Shown: positions 1 to 8,364, counted from the stretch's first letter. The stretch: 35,885 nucleotides of DNA from Candidatus Parabeggiatoa sp. nov. 2 (GCA_002085445.1 NBMI01000098.1:1-35885), one strand, 5' to 3'. Numbers and translations are program-made. The notes: generated by a model not told the origin, from the sequence alone.

Positions 1-169
1 TATTAAATAGCGAGCAGTCGTGCCATGTTTTTATATAGGGGGTGGGGTTCTAAGTCATTGTTTTTATTGAAAGTAAAAAATCGGGTACCCCACCCTAACA
101 CACAAAAAAAATGATTAAAAATCAATCTGTTATATCTTAACTTAATGGCATTGGGGGCTTGCCTGGGGC

Positions 170-330
170 GGGGCTTGCCTGGTAGATACACAGGCTTTAT
201 TAATGTCGCCCCGTTGGGGCTTGCTAGGTAGGTACACTGGCTTTATTAATATCGCCCCGTTGGGGCTTACTAGGTAGGTACACTGGCTTTATTAATATCG
301 CCCCGTTGGGGCTTGCTAGGTAGTTCCGAG
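170..330. repeat. 46-bp tandem repeat
   Basis: Units of exactly 46 bp start near 216, 262 and 308, with a degenerate unit before them. Each contains a short inverted repeat built on GCCCCGTTGGGGC followed by a CTTGCTAGGTAGGTACACTGG segment. Related single copies sit near 4560 and inside the compound repeat after the crystallin gene. No coding sequence is supported in 1-768; short open frames there are made of repeat DNA. Confidence 0.8.
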
Positions 331-480
331 TTAAGTCGTTTTCGAGTTGAGCGAGAAAAACTTATACCTATTAATCCGACAACATGGCCCACTTTTTACT
401 TTCATATCGCTGTGCAAAGGAGAAGACGTCCCCAAACTTCAGTTTGGAACGAGAAATGTCGTTTTTAAGTTGGGCAACTT
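330..480. repeat. Dispersed ~150-bp repeat, copy 1 (copy 2 near 9080-9240)
   Basis: The stretch holding ATGGCCCACTTTTTACTTTC and the palindrome CCAAACTTCAGTTTGG followed by GAACGAGAAATGTCG recurs almost unchanged at about 9145-9235. The flanks of both copies carry GAGTTAAGTCGTTTT units of the minisatellite found at 8.9-9.65 kb, so this is a detached piece of that array. Downstream to 580 it runs into three CCAAACT..AGTTTGG palindromes. Confidence 0.8.
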
Positions 481-768
481 TGGCTGCTTTCTTAGTCACT
501 AAAGTTTGGACTCTAGCTTCCCAAACTAAAGTTTGGACTCCTGTTGCCAAACTAAAGTTTGGACTCCTGCCAAACTAAAGTTTGTAGCGAATGCCCACCC
601 TACGCATGCGATATAGGTTTGTTCAACTCACCATAAATCAGCTAATTAGGAGGAATGGTGGGTTTCGCTGTCGTTCTACCCACCCTACGCTTGCTAAAAA
701 CTGTCCGGATCATTGATACAAAAAGATATTGATTTTATAGTTCGTTGTGTTTATTGAGTCTAGTAATT

Positions 769-1467
769 TCAGTTCTTAATCCTTATATATTGTTTATGAA
801 TAATAAATTGTTCAATCTTATTAATAACATCAGATAGAAAAACCAGTGTTTCATCTTTAAAGTTTTCTAATTCTCTGACTGTAAAATCTTTACCTATTTC
901 AGAAAAAGTAGAATCTCCATGAGCCAAGTGATTTCGCTTATTTTTTATAGTCACCAAATTTCTGCCATCTGATGGCGTATCAAAACCGTATTTAGTGGCA
1001 AGTTCCCTTATTTTTTGTGCATCAAGATTGCCAGAAAAATCTAATTTATCTTTAGAAAGAGAAATGGTTTCTTTTGTTAAAATTGATTCAGTAATCTTTA
1101 ATATAGTGTCACGTAAAGTATCCTGTTTAAAATTCCCATCTTTAAGATTATCGGTGCTGTGTTCAACCCAAATTTTTTTCAAATTCTCAGAGAGTTGTTC
1201 AAAACTTATCCCGTTGTCTTCAATTGCATAATAAATCTCTACAATGGAATTTCTAACGGTTGCCTCAATGACATTATAAAGTAATAGAAAACCATTTGCT
1301 ATGAGTATTTTCTGAAGTTGATCTGATATTTTTTATTCAACCAAATCACCCTTTTTTTTGTACTTTAAGCGTGTGTTTTCGTCATCATCCAGAATGGAAA
1401 GAAAAGAGAAGTCGTTTTCAACTTCATCCTTTCTTTTATAAAAATCACGTTTGGTAATATTCATCAT
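769..1467 (-). pseudogene. MAE_28990/MAE_18760-type HEPN nuclease, interrupted by one in-frame stop
   Basis: Reading from the ATG at 1467, the frame encodes 44 residues (MMNITKRDFYKRK...), meets a TAA at 1335-1333, then continues in the same frame for about 188 residues to the TGA at 769. The downstream part carries the HEPN catalytic signature RX4H in the sequence KRNHLAHGD, and helices (ANGFLLLYNVIEATVRNSI) typical of the family's N-terminal bundle. HEPN proteins of this type are metal-independent RNases used in defence and toxin systems. The start ATG overlaps the stop of the DUF262 gene by 4 bases (ATGA), so translation was coupled. A single G-to-T change in a GAA codon would explain the stop. 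It may be a recent pseudogene, or the C-terminal part (first possible start a TTG at 1182) may still be made. Confidence 0.8.
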
Positions 1468-2540
1468 CGCACAGACTGTCTTTTGTTCATTTTACCCAAT
1501 AAGCAATCTCTGACAAATTCAACTCGATTTTTTAATCTACCTGTGTTGTTACTGCCATCTGAGGTAGTTTGGGCAGAAAATTCTTCTGAATCAAGCCAAC
1601 TGACATCTCGAATTATTAAATCAGGATTTTCCTGTAATGCTAAATGAACGCCAATAGCAATGGCTTCAAACCTGACTCTTGGTGTACTGTTGGACTTTGC
1701 TTCCTTCCTAAAACCGATTGGAAAATTGTTTTTGATAAAGTCCACCATATTGGTAAAAGCGTTTAAGTAATATTCTCTCTCAAAATCAGTTTCATTCATC
1801 TCGTCAAGATATGAGTTAAGGAAGATTGCAACGTCGTGTCTGAATTCTTGATATCGGTCAATATAAGCGAAGAACCTTAAAATCAATTCTTCGTATTCGC
1901 CTCTTTTTCCTTTAGCATCAGAAACCGGACAAATAGCTTTAAATTCAGCATGATCCTTTTTTAATTCAAGGACTAAATCATAAAAAGCACCAGAATATGA
2001 ACCTTTCCTAATTTCACTATCGGTTAATTTTTCACTGCTCGTATTGATTCTGTCAAATATATCTTGTCTAATTGAGAGATTGACATGACTAACCACAATG
2101 ATTCTGAAGTCTCTATTTTTAATAGAATTTTGCAGACTCCGTGGTAAATATTCAAACTTAGCCTTTTCAATCTGAGTTAACTTTTTAAGTTTCCTAAGCT
2201 TTAATTTATTCTCATAAAAGGCTAATAAGGTACGAATTCTCTGTGAACCATCAATTATTTCTAGTCTATTATCTTCATCCTCAGAGACAAGAAATGGGGT
2301 TAATGGCACACCTAATAACACAGACTCAATAAATCTTGACTGCTTATCAGGCTGCCAAACAAATTCCCTTTGATAATCAGGTACATACAATGTTGCTTCT
2401 GGATTATCCTGTTCTCCAAATTTGGTACAAATGACTTCAAATGGATAATCCTTTGTCCGATAATCATAAGAACTGGAGTTCTCATGTACCTGTTTTTCAA
2501 TATCCTCCAGCTCATCTGGCGAGAATTTATTTTTTGCCAT
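1464..2540 (-). CDS. DUF262 (GmrS/ParB-Srx-like) protein
   Basis: A 358-residue protein with the DUF262 signature. YQREFVW lies at about residues 56-62 and the nucleotide-binding DGSQR motif at 97-101, followed by helical sequence to the end. DUF262 domains have a ParB/sulfiredoxin-like fold; in GmrSD-type enzymes they hydrolyse NTP and drive cleavage of modified DNA. Here there is no obvious DUF1524 HNH domain, so cleavage would have to come from a partner, presumably the HEPN protein encoded next. The ATG at 2540 lies within the last codons of the methyltransferase gene (14-base overlap), and the stop overlaps the HEPN start. The family assignment is secure; the role in restriction is inferred from gene order. 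Confidence 0.88.
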   Translation of the reverse strand: MAKNKFSPDELEDIEKQVHENSSSYDYRTKDYPFEVICTKFGEQDNPEATLYVPDYQREFVWQPDKQSRFIESVLLGVPLTPFLVSEDEDNRLEIIDGSQRIRTLLAFYENKLKLRKLKKLTQIEKAKFEYLPRSLQNSIKNRDFRIIVVSHVNLSIRQDIFDRINTSSEKLTDSEIRKGSYSGAFYDLVLELKKDHAEFKAICPVSDAKGKRGEYEELILRFFAYIDRYQEFRHDVAIFLNSYLDEMNETDFEREYYLNAFTNMVDFIKNNFPIGFRKEAKSNSTPRVRFEAIAIGVHLALQENPDLIIRDVSWLDSEEFSAQTTSDGSNNTGRLKNRVEFVRDCLLGKMNKRQSVR

Positions 2541-3594
2541 AATTGTTTTCTTTAAGATGTTTAAGGATACTTAATCCGATTATTTCTCCAAGTTTAGGAG
2601 GAACCGCATTACCAATTTGTTTAGATAAATTTCCAAATCTGAAATCTTTAGGGTTTTCTACAAATTTGTAGTCCATTGGAAAACTTTGCAATAAAGCTGC
2701 TTCTCTTAATGAAATAGCCCTATCTTGTTCCGGATGTCCAAATCTGCCGTTACCAATACCCGTACAAAAAGTTGTCATTGTCGGTGAAGGTTCATCCCAT
2801 TTCATCCGTCCATAAATGCTAACGTAGGTTTGCCCCTTACTGCTTTTGTGACAAGCTAGTTTTAAATTATCATCCCAATCCCTTTTCCAGCTACCACCTG
2901 GTATGGATTGTCTTATTCTTTGTAAGTTTTTATCAGATAATTTCGAGGCTTTATGAAAAATATCATTAGGAGATGATTCACCCGATTTAATTTTATCTAA
3001 TTGACCAATTGTACCTCGCACCGTTAAATAATTTTCTGGTGTATGAGTTGGCGGCAGTAAGGATATATTTCCAAATTTGGATGCTAATAATACCAATCTT
3101 TTCCTTTTTTGGGGAATACCATAATCAGGGGCATAAATGATGTTATCCCAAATGAAATAGCCACCTTCTTTAAGATCACTCACAAAATCTTTAAAAACAG
3201 GTGCCTTTTTGAAATTTAAAAGCTGGGGAACATTTTCCATTGAAACAATATCAGGTTTGACTTCATTAATTATCCTTGAAAATTCATAGAGCAATTGCCA
3301 TCGACGATCTTTTTGTTTATCACCCTTAAATGTATATGAAGAAAAAGGTTGGCAAGGGGCACATCCAACTAGCACTTTAACATCATTTTTTGTATAGAGC
3401 GCATTAATTTCCTCTCCGGTTAATTTCGCAATATCTTCGCAAAGGAATTTGGATTTACAGTTTGCTTCAAAAGCATATTGGCATGAATTATCAATATCAA
3501 CCCCCGCATCTATCTTTAAACCTGATTTATAGAGACCATAAGAAAAGCCCCCAATTCCACAAAAAAGATCAACAACAGATATTTTTGGTTTCAT
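2527..3594 (-). CDS. DNA cytosine-5 methyltransferase
   Basis: A 355-residue C5 methyltransferase with all the key motifs: SAM-binding FCGIGG (11-16), catalytic PCQPF with Cys81, ENV (120-122), QKRKR (162-166), the LLQSFP block (301-306) and GNAVPP (328-333). It methylates cytosine in a specific DNA sequence, which cannot be read from the protein. The region between the QxRxR and LLQSFP blocks, where target recognition lies, is compact. It is the first gene of a minus-strand operon with DUF262 and HEPN genes, overlapping the next gene by 14 bases. In such a cassette it would mark self DNA so that the two downstream proteins act only on unmarked DNA; this is inference. No strong ribosome binding site precedes the ATG. 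Codons are AT-rich like the rest of the cassette. Confidence 0.95.
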   Translation of the reverse strand: MKPKISVVDLFCGIGGFSYGLYKSGLKIDAGVDIDNSCQYAFEANCKSKFLCEDIAKLTGEEINALYTKNDVKVLVGCAPCQPFSSYTFKGDKQKDRRWQLLYEFSRIINEVKPDIVSMENVPQLLNFKKAPVFKDFVSDLKEGGYFIWDNIIYAPDYGIPQKRKRLVLLASKFGNISLLPPTHTPENYLTVRGTIGQLDKIKSGESSPNDIFHKASKLSDKNLQRIRQSIPGGSWKRDWDDNLKLACHKSSKGQTYVSIYGRMKWDEPSPTMTTFCTGIGNGRFGHPEQDRAISLREAALLQSFPMDYKFVENPKDFRFGNLSKQIGNAVPPKLGEIIGLSILKHLKENNYGKK

Positions 3595-4891
3595 ATTTAT
3601 CAGTAATGTCTGGTTGTCAACCGGTTATAAAATAGTAAATCCCATCAAATTATCTTAAACAGACGGGTTTGGGAATGCTCAACTTTAAAAACCAAACCTA
3701 TTTGTAGGCATTCAAAATGTTGTCTACCCATGTAATTTATTATAACTGATAATTCAAAAATCAATCATTTTTATGATTATACCTAATATACAATGGTTCG
3801 GAGAGTTACTTGTTCATCAAGGTAGAACAGTCAGTTACCCGATTTGCCTCCTCACGGATGTTTTGAACTGATACCGAGGGCTTTTCAAAGTGACTCGCTT
3901 TCGCACAGTGTACATTTTCAAAACCCTAGTCCAAGCGGTGTTGGTAGCAACACTTTCATCGTCTGTATAATGAGATAAATAGGCTTTACCTGCCCAGATT
4001 TTGACAAACTAAGTGTGAACCACGCAGCGTTCTTGGTTGCGAGATCGATAGCGTCAGCTATGTATGCCACACTTTTGTCTGGCTCCTAAACGATGTCACC
4101 AAAGAAGGTTTTGGATTATGACACGAAAAAATGAAAATGCCAGCTTTTTTTAAAATTTTAATCAGCATCGATTAAGGAATTGCTTATATTCACATTCTGC
4201 CAATGAGCGAGTGCTGGGTGATAGCAAAACACGTTCATTGTATAGTTATCCAGAAAAGTTTTTTTTCGGCCCAAAATCCGATTTTTTCTTGGTAAAAACT
4301 TCTTCAGTTTGTGAAATCTCTTCAGTTTAGGTGCGAATTTTTCTGGACAGTTATATCTCCAAGAATCTGAATGACTAAAATCGGCCCTACCTTGTGAGGG
4401 CGAATAAGGTAAAGTCTGGGGCAAGTCAATAAAACATTCGGGACGGGGTTTTCAACCGACTCTAGGCACTTAAATTTTTAAGTCTATGATTTTTATATCT
4501 ATTTACGTACTGGTGGGCAAGCGGACGGTACTATTTTTCAAGATTTCCAGGGGGGTTGCCCCTTGGCTATATTAATCTCGCCCCGTTGGGGCTTGAAGGT
4601 AGTTACACTGGGTGATTTTTGTTTCTCAAAAAAGTTTCGCGGAGCGAAACTTTTGCCTGAAAATTTGTTCCATTCTTGAGTATAGCTGCCCACCCGATGA
4701 CAGATTTGTGTGCATAGAGTCGTATTATCCATGCTTTTTCAACAACCACCGTATCTATTGCGATAGGGTGTTAGTCATCAAAGCACGAACATCGGCTCTC
4801 GCCGCTTCAATATTCATACCCGTTTATGTTTGCGTGTCATAATAATATAATAACTTATTAAGCATTTGAACACTCAAGCTTGTACGCTGGC
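3595..4891. other. 1.3-kb stretch without a supported gene
   Basis: Short frames exist (for example 4158-4424 minus) but none resembles a known family. 3780-4140 is a GC-richer block with several stop-interrupted frames on the minus strand that could be a very decayed gene or a structured RNA; I could not decide. 4545-4620 holds a copy of the GCCCCGTTGGGGC repeat. Around 4690-4740 is a copy of a segment (CGACTCTATGCACACAAATC on the minus strand) that recurs at about 21128. Confidence 0.6.
4631..4654. repeat. Short palindrome AAGTTTCGC/GCGAAACTT
   Basis: A 9-bp perfect inverted repeat with a GGA centre, followed by TTTGCC. A related palindrome (AAGTTTCGCTTCGCTGTACTT) occurs inside the element at about 18988, so this is a small dispersed hairpin rather than part of a gene. 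Confidence 0.6.
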
Positions 4892-5341
4892 TCATAATCT
4901 GACGCTTGTTGCTACACGGGTTGGTTGAAAAGACTGACTTGGAACAGATAATTCCGCTGGACTCCAAAATTCAGAGTCATTATTAAGACTCAACTGGCTT
5001 GACATTCTTTGGAAAATTTTCTGTTCATTTAATAAGAATATCATATTCCCATTGAAATAAGACATTAACCAAATCACTATTTTTAGCATCGTGTTTATGC
5101 CAGATTCATAGTGTTCAAACTTATCAATGCGAAATGCAACGCAAATCTCAGGGTAGGGGCTGCCAAAAAGAGAGTCTTCATCGTCTTCTTTAAATGCATT
5201 GATAGTCACGCCAACACCTATTAAAAAAGCGGAAATTTGGTTTTTTTGAAGAGAGAACGCTTGACTTAAGGATTCCAGAACGATAGCGGGTTCAATCTCA
5301 TTATTTATGTCTTGGATAACTAAATAGTAATCTAACGCCAT
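4892..5341 (-). CDS. SitI3-like immunity protein (149 aa)
   Basis: The ATG at 5341 is chosen because a GGAGG ribosome binding site lies about 10 bases upstream; the open frame continues further but that part is the tail of a neighbouring gene copy. The protein starts MALDYYLVIQD, has a central IGVGVTINAF strand, then ICVAFRIDKFEHYESGINTM and a C-terminal SEFWSP block. This pattern resembles SitI3-type immunity proteins, which protect against a cognate polymorphic toxin (the family is named from Myxococcus swarming-inhibition toxins). No toxin gene is seen beside it, as often happens with orphan immunity genes. Its last residues (after SQSF) differ from the neighbouring fragment, which stops there. 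Family assignment is from memory of the sequence pattern and is moderate. Confidence 0.55.
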   Translation of the reverse strand: MALDYYLVIQDINNEIEPAIVLESLSQAFSLQKNQISAFLIGVGVTINAFKEDDEDSLFGSPYPEICVAFRIDKFEHYESGINTMLKIVIWLMSYFNGNMIFLLNEQKIFQRMSSQLSLNNDSEFWSPAELSVPSQSFQPTRVATSVRL

Positions 5342-5436
5342 TAATTTCAACCTCCGCTTTCGCCTTTTTCTAAATCTCATGTCATCATTGTTCAGTTTAA
5401 CAAAAATTACCCGACGCTTGTTGCCACACGAGCAGG

Positions 5437-5530
5437 TTAATATGACTGATTTGGAAAAGATAAGTTCGGTGGAGTCCAAAATTCAGCCTCATTGTTGAGG
5501 TTCAATTGTTTATCGCCAGACGGCACGGAG
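5437..5530 (-). pseudogene. C-terminal fragment of a second SitI3-like gene
   Basis: The minus strand encodes QLNLNNEAEFWTPPNLSF and ends PNQSY-stop at 5437, closely matching the end of the intact gene (SQLSLNNDSEFWSPAELS). Both are followed by a nearly identical ACAAGCGTC segment. It is therefore the remnant of a tandem duplicate placed just upstream of the intact copy; the rest has been lost or scrambled before 5590. Confidence 0.7.
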
Positions 5531-5592
5531 ACGTTTTGGTGCCACCTTCTAAAGCGACTTGATGGCAGACACCAAACCTACCGCTTTCATAG

Positions 5593-5859
5593 TTACATAA
5601 GGGATGACTGATCACTTCTAAAATCGTTAAAAAGACTTTCAAATTTATCTCTTCTAATAATACCCTTCTCTTCAAGCACTTTTTCTATCATACGCATATA
5701 TGCAGGTTTAATCTCTTTATCTATTTCATAACTAGATAAAACAATAATGGCATATGCTTGGGGATTGTTAAATTTAACATAACTCTCCTTTACCCAAGTT
5801 TCTTCAAACCCAAGCTTATCTAGTGCTTGTTTTAATTGAGGAAAGTTAATTTTAAGCAT
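5593..5859 (-). CDS. Small protein, possibly HicA-like (88 aa)
   Basis: Not confidently recognised. From the ATG at 5859 the protein begins MLKINFPQLKQALDKLGF and continues with a strand YVKFNNPQAYAIIVL and a helix IKPAYMRMIEKVLEEKG. A helix followed by strands and an end helix is reminiscent of HicA-type double-stranded-RNA-binding toxins, but the conserved HicA histidine context (GSHH-like) is not present. The start overlaps the stop of the upstream gene as ATGCTTAA, implying translational coupling; a start at 5877 is also possible. The two-gene overlapping layout is typical of toxin-antitoxin pairs. The role is unproven. Confidence 0.55.
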   Translation of the reverse strand: MLKINFPQLKQALDKLGFEETWVKESYVKFNNPQAYAIIVLSSYEIDKEIKPAYMRMIEKVLEEKGIIRRDKFESLFNDFRSDQSSLM

Positions 5860-6073
5860 AGTGTTTAATGTATCCATCTAATTGTGAAAGCACATTATCT
5901 TTATATTCTTGTAATGAAATAATGGCTTTCGTATTGAGAATGTTCTTGTTATCCAAATGAATTGTAAAAGTTTCTTGTTTGATAGCGTCTAAAGAAATAC
6001 CGTTTTGTTCAAAATAGGCTTTTTTCAATCTCTCCATCAATATTATCGCTATAGAATTCGATATCATAACCAT
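5852..6073 (-). CDS. Small partner protein of the two-gene pair (73 aa)
   Basis: Not recognised. It begins MVMISNSIAIILMERLKK, has a polar middle (IKQETFTIHLDNKN) and ends LSQLDGYIKHYA. The first hydrophobic stretch and an internal ATG at 6037 leave the start uncertain, and no clear ribosome binding site is seen. It ends inside the start of the downstream small gene, so the two are co-translated. If the pair is a toxin-antitoxin module this would be the partner, but nothing in the sequence proves it. Confidence 0.5.
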   Translation of the reverse strand: MVMISNSIAIILMERLKKAYFEQNGISLDAIKQETFTIHLDNKNILNTKAIISLQEYKDNVLSQLDGYIKHYA

Positions 6074-6129
6074 AGTCGCTATAGATGTTCAGAAAAATCA
6101 TTTAAAAAAAGCCAAGAGTGAATAAATAG

Positions 6130-6240
6130 ATGTCCAAGATAAATCTTGGACTCCGGTCGTATTTAGACGTCCAAGATAAATCTTGGACTCCGGACGTATT
6201 TAGACGTCCAAGACGTCCAAGATAAATCTTGGACTCCGGA
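6130..6240. repeat. Three CCAAGATAAATCTTGG palindromes
   Basis: Three copies of the 16-bp palindrome CCAAGATAAATCTTGG flanked by GT and ACTCC, separated by short spacers (GTCGTATTTAGACG and similar). The same palindrome occurs many times between 19.5 and 32.3 kb, always with ACTCC or ACTCCAGC on its right. They sit downstream of the phosphorylase gene. Confidence 0.85.
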
Positions 6241-6285
6241 TGCTTTGGACTCCTTCTTCGTTAAAGCTTTGGACTCCAGATTTTT

Positions 6286-7026
6286 TTATATTAATGGTAT
6301 TACTTCGGCTAATAACTGGCGGACATTTTCGATGCCTTGTTTTAAATTCGCTTCAATATCGGCCATGGTAATTTGGGCGGCGCCACGTCCGGCGGCCGGA
6401 TTGGCAACAACGGCACAGGTGGCATAGCAAAGTTCTAATTCACGCGCTAAGGCCGCTTCTGGCATTCCTGTCATGCCGACAATGTCACAGCCGTCTTTTT
6501 CTAGGCGGTCGATTTCGGCGGCCGTTTCCAAGCGGGGGCCTTGCGTCGCGCCGTACACGCCTTGAGGATGTACTTTAAAATCAAATTGTTGGGCGGCCGT
6601 TAGCAGTTGGCTACGCAAACTGTCGCAATAGGGATTTGTGAAGTCAATGTGAGTGACATGGGTTAATTCTTCGGCAAAAAAGGTGTGTTCGCGTGAGTGT
6701 GTATAATCTATGAGTTGGTGAGGAATGATTAACTCTGTTGGCCGCATGTTGGGATGAATGCCGCCCACGGCGGCGACGGCAAGAATGGTTTTGATGCCTA
6801 TTTCTTTGAGGCCCCAAAGATTGGCACGGTAGTTGATTTTGTGCGGTGGTATGGTGTGTCGTGCCCCGTGCCGTGCTAGGAATGCGACGGATTTTCCGCA
6901 ATATGTGCCATGAATAATGGGGCTAGAGGTTTCTCCGTAGGGCGTACTCAACATTTGTCGATGGGTAATTTCCAATCCATCAAATTTGGTGAGGCCAGTG
7001 CCGCCAATAATTGCTAATTCGCTCAT
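6286..7026 (-). CDS. S-methyl-5'-thioinosine phosphorylase
   Basis: A 246-residue member of the PNP/MTAP phosphorylase family. It splits methylthioinosine (or a related 6-oxopurine nucleoside) with phosphate to hypoxanthine and methylthioribose-1-phosphate. Visible signatures are GGTGL (9-13) at the phosphate site, RHG followed by PPHKINYRANL, TQGPRLET, and DIVGMTGMPEA near 180. Towards the end VVANPAAG carries an Asn where adenosine-specific MTAPs carry Asp, which fits a 6-oxopurine substrate. Length is normal. The gene for hypoxanthine phosphoribosyltransferase lies 483 bp upstream on the same strand; its substrate is the product made here, as in other Gammaproteobacteria where the two are linked. 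The alternative name is a general purine nucleoside phosphorylase. Confidence 0.9.
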   Translation of the reverse strand: MSELAIIGGTGLTKFDGLEITHRQMLSTPYGETSSPIIHGTYCGKSVAFLARHGARHTIPPHKINYRANLWGLKEIGIKTILAVAAVGGIHPNMRPTELIIPHQLIDYTHSREHTFFAEELTHVTHIDFTNPYCDSLRSQLLTAAQQFDFKVHPQGVYGATQGPRLETAAEIDRLEKDGCDIVGMTGMPEAALARELELCYATCAVVANPAAGRGAAQITMADIEANLKQGIENVRQLLAEVIPLI

Positions 7027-7240
7027 AATTTTTGGTTAAGTCGCTAAAGTTTTTTGATCTTTCCGGCCCGTTCAACGTGTTGCCTACCCTATATGTCAAT
7101 GCCATACCGTACGGAAAAGGCCGGTTTGTAATGCGAATTAAGGGTTGAATTAATTAATTCTTATGAAATCAATGAGTTATAAAAACTTCTGATTGAGAAG
7201 TTAGTGTAACTCCGTGTCTCTGTGTTGAATAATTTGAATT

Positions 7241-7411
7241 GTGGGCCATGACTTAATTTAAAAACATTCAAAACGTTTTATGGCCCCCAAGTCAGAACAT
7301 AACTACATGGAATGCGAATATCGATCTAAATTTTGAGGGTTATTTGACTATCGATTTTGAGGGCCATACTCTATTTTAGAGGTTTTAAAATTAAGTTATG
7401 GCCCTCTGTCG
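7241..7411. repeat. Two GGGCCAT...ATGGCCC palindromes between the salvage genes
   Basis: Two related elements of about 50 bp, at 7241-7290 and 7359-7411, start GGGCCAT and end ATGGCCC with AT-rich arms. They resemble the GGGCCAT...TGGCCC elements of the 19-32 kb island, in an older form. Nothing else is seen in the 482-bp gap between the phosphorylase and HPRT genes. Confidence 0.65.
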
Positions 7412-7509
7412 CGCTTTATTATTGATACTTTTTGTAGGTGTTTTGTTGCTTAATTTAATGCTGTTACCCTACATATATTAATGGCATTGCTTTGAAAAAG
7501 GGGTGGATT

Positions 7510-8070
7510 TTATAATCCATGCACGGCATAAATGCCGGGCGCATAGCGCAATTGGCCTTGGTAATCCATGCCAAAACCAAATACGTAGCGGTTGGGCACA
7601 GTGAGTCCGGTAAAATCGGCCTTATGTAATCCGGGGCGGTTGTTGAGTTGTTTTTCGACTAAGACGGCCGTCAGCACTTCTTGGGCGCCCGCTTCTTGGC
7701 AGTATTTGACAATCGCTTGCAAAGTTAGGCCTTCGTCTAAAATGTCATCTATCACTAACACGGTGCGGCCTTCTAAACTGATGCTGGGATATTTAATCCA
7801 CTGCAAATCGCTGCCAGAAGTTGCGCCTCGATAACGGGTGGCATGAATATAATCGAGTTCCAACGGCAAACTCAGAAGCGGCAGCAATTGCCCGGTGGTA
7901 ATTAAACCACCAATCATGACACATAGGCACACGGGATTTTTGTCGTGTAAACGTTGGTGGATTTCCACTGCCATGTTGTCAAATGCGGTTGATACTTGTG
8001 AGTGAGTGTATAATTCATCGGCTTTAGCCAATACGTTTTGGATTTCTGCGATATTGAGTTGATTTTCCAC
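7510..8070 (-). CDS. Hypoxanthine(-guanine) phosphoribosyltransferase
   Basis: A 186-residue type I phosphoribosyltransferase that converts hypoxanthine or guanine plus PRPP to IMP or GMP in the cytosol. The PRPP-binding loop VLVIDDILDEGLTL lies at about 105-118, the VMIGGL loop near 52-57, and the C-terminal GFGMDYQGQLRYAPGIYAV block is typical of this bacterial subgroup. The start is a GTG at 8070; an in-frame stop lies just upstream and no in-frame ATG precedes the conserved region. It works directly downstream of the methylthioinosine phosphorylase step encoded by the neighbouring gene, so the two complete purine recovery from methylthioadenosine. Confidence 0.92.
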   Translation of the reverse strand: MENQLNIAEIQNVLAKADELYTHSQVSTAFDNMAVEIHQRLHDKNPVCLCVMIGGLITTGQLLPLLSLPLELDYIHATRYRGATSGSDLQWIKYPSISLEGRTVLVIDDILDEGLTLQAIVKYCQEAGAQEVLTAVLVEKQLNNRPGLHKADFTGLTVPNRYVFGFGMDYQGQLRYAPGIYAVHGL

Positions 8071-8130
8071 TTTTATTTATCCATTGGGGACGTAGCAGTT
8101 AATAACTTACGCAAGTAAATGCGACAGATA

Positions 8131-8232
8131 CTATAGATTTTCAGAAAAATAATTTCGCAGCCAACGGCTAAAGCCGTTGTCTGAAAGCTCAAGTCTCCTA
8201 AAGGAGACTAAATTAATTATCTGAATATCTAT
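8131..8232. repeat. MITE-like element type D, copy 1
   Basis: Begins CTATAGATTTTCAG and ends ATTATCTGAATATCTATA, with an internal hairpin AAGTCTCCTAAAGGAGACTA and a second small hairpin (ACGGCTAAAGCCGT). The second copy at 8820-8903 shares both ends and the internal hairpin. Inverted ends and a non-coding core of about 100 bp suit a non-autonomous mobile element. Confidence 0.75.
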
Positions 8233-8364
8233 ATCCCTTTCTTGGATGGTATTTGTTCTCACGTTTATTATTTCCGGCCTCGTCCCTTAATAAGTTGAGG
8301 CTAGAGTGGTTTGATAATGCAAAACACTTTTGTCTATGAGCTTCGTGGCGAAGGCTCATTGAAG

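Noticed and set aside
384..578. 64-codon plus-strand frame
   Set aside because: Made entirely of dispersed repeat and CCAAACT palindromes.
3780..4140. TnpB or group II intron remnant
   Set aside because: Considered because of hairpin-like text and decayed frames, but no TnpB motif (such as the RuvC DED) or domain V pattern could be identified.
4158..4424. 88-codon minus-strand frame
   Set aside because: No recognisable motif, no ribosome binding site, composition like the surrounding intergenic DNA.
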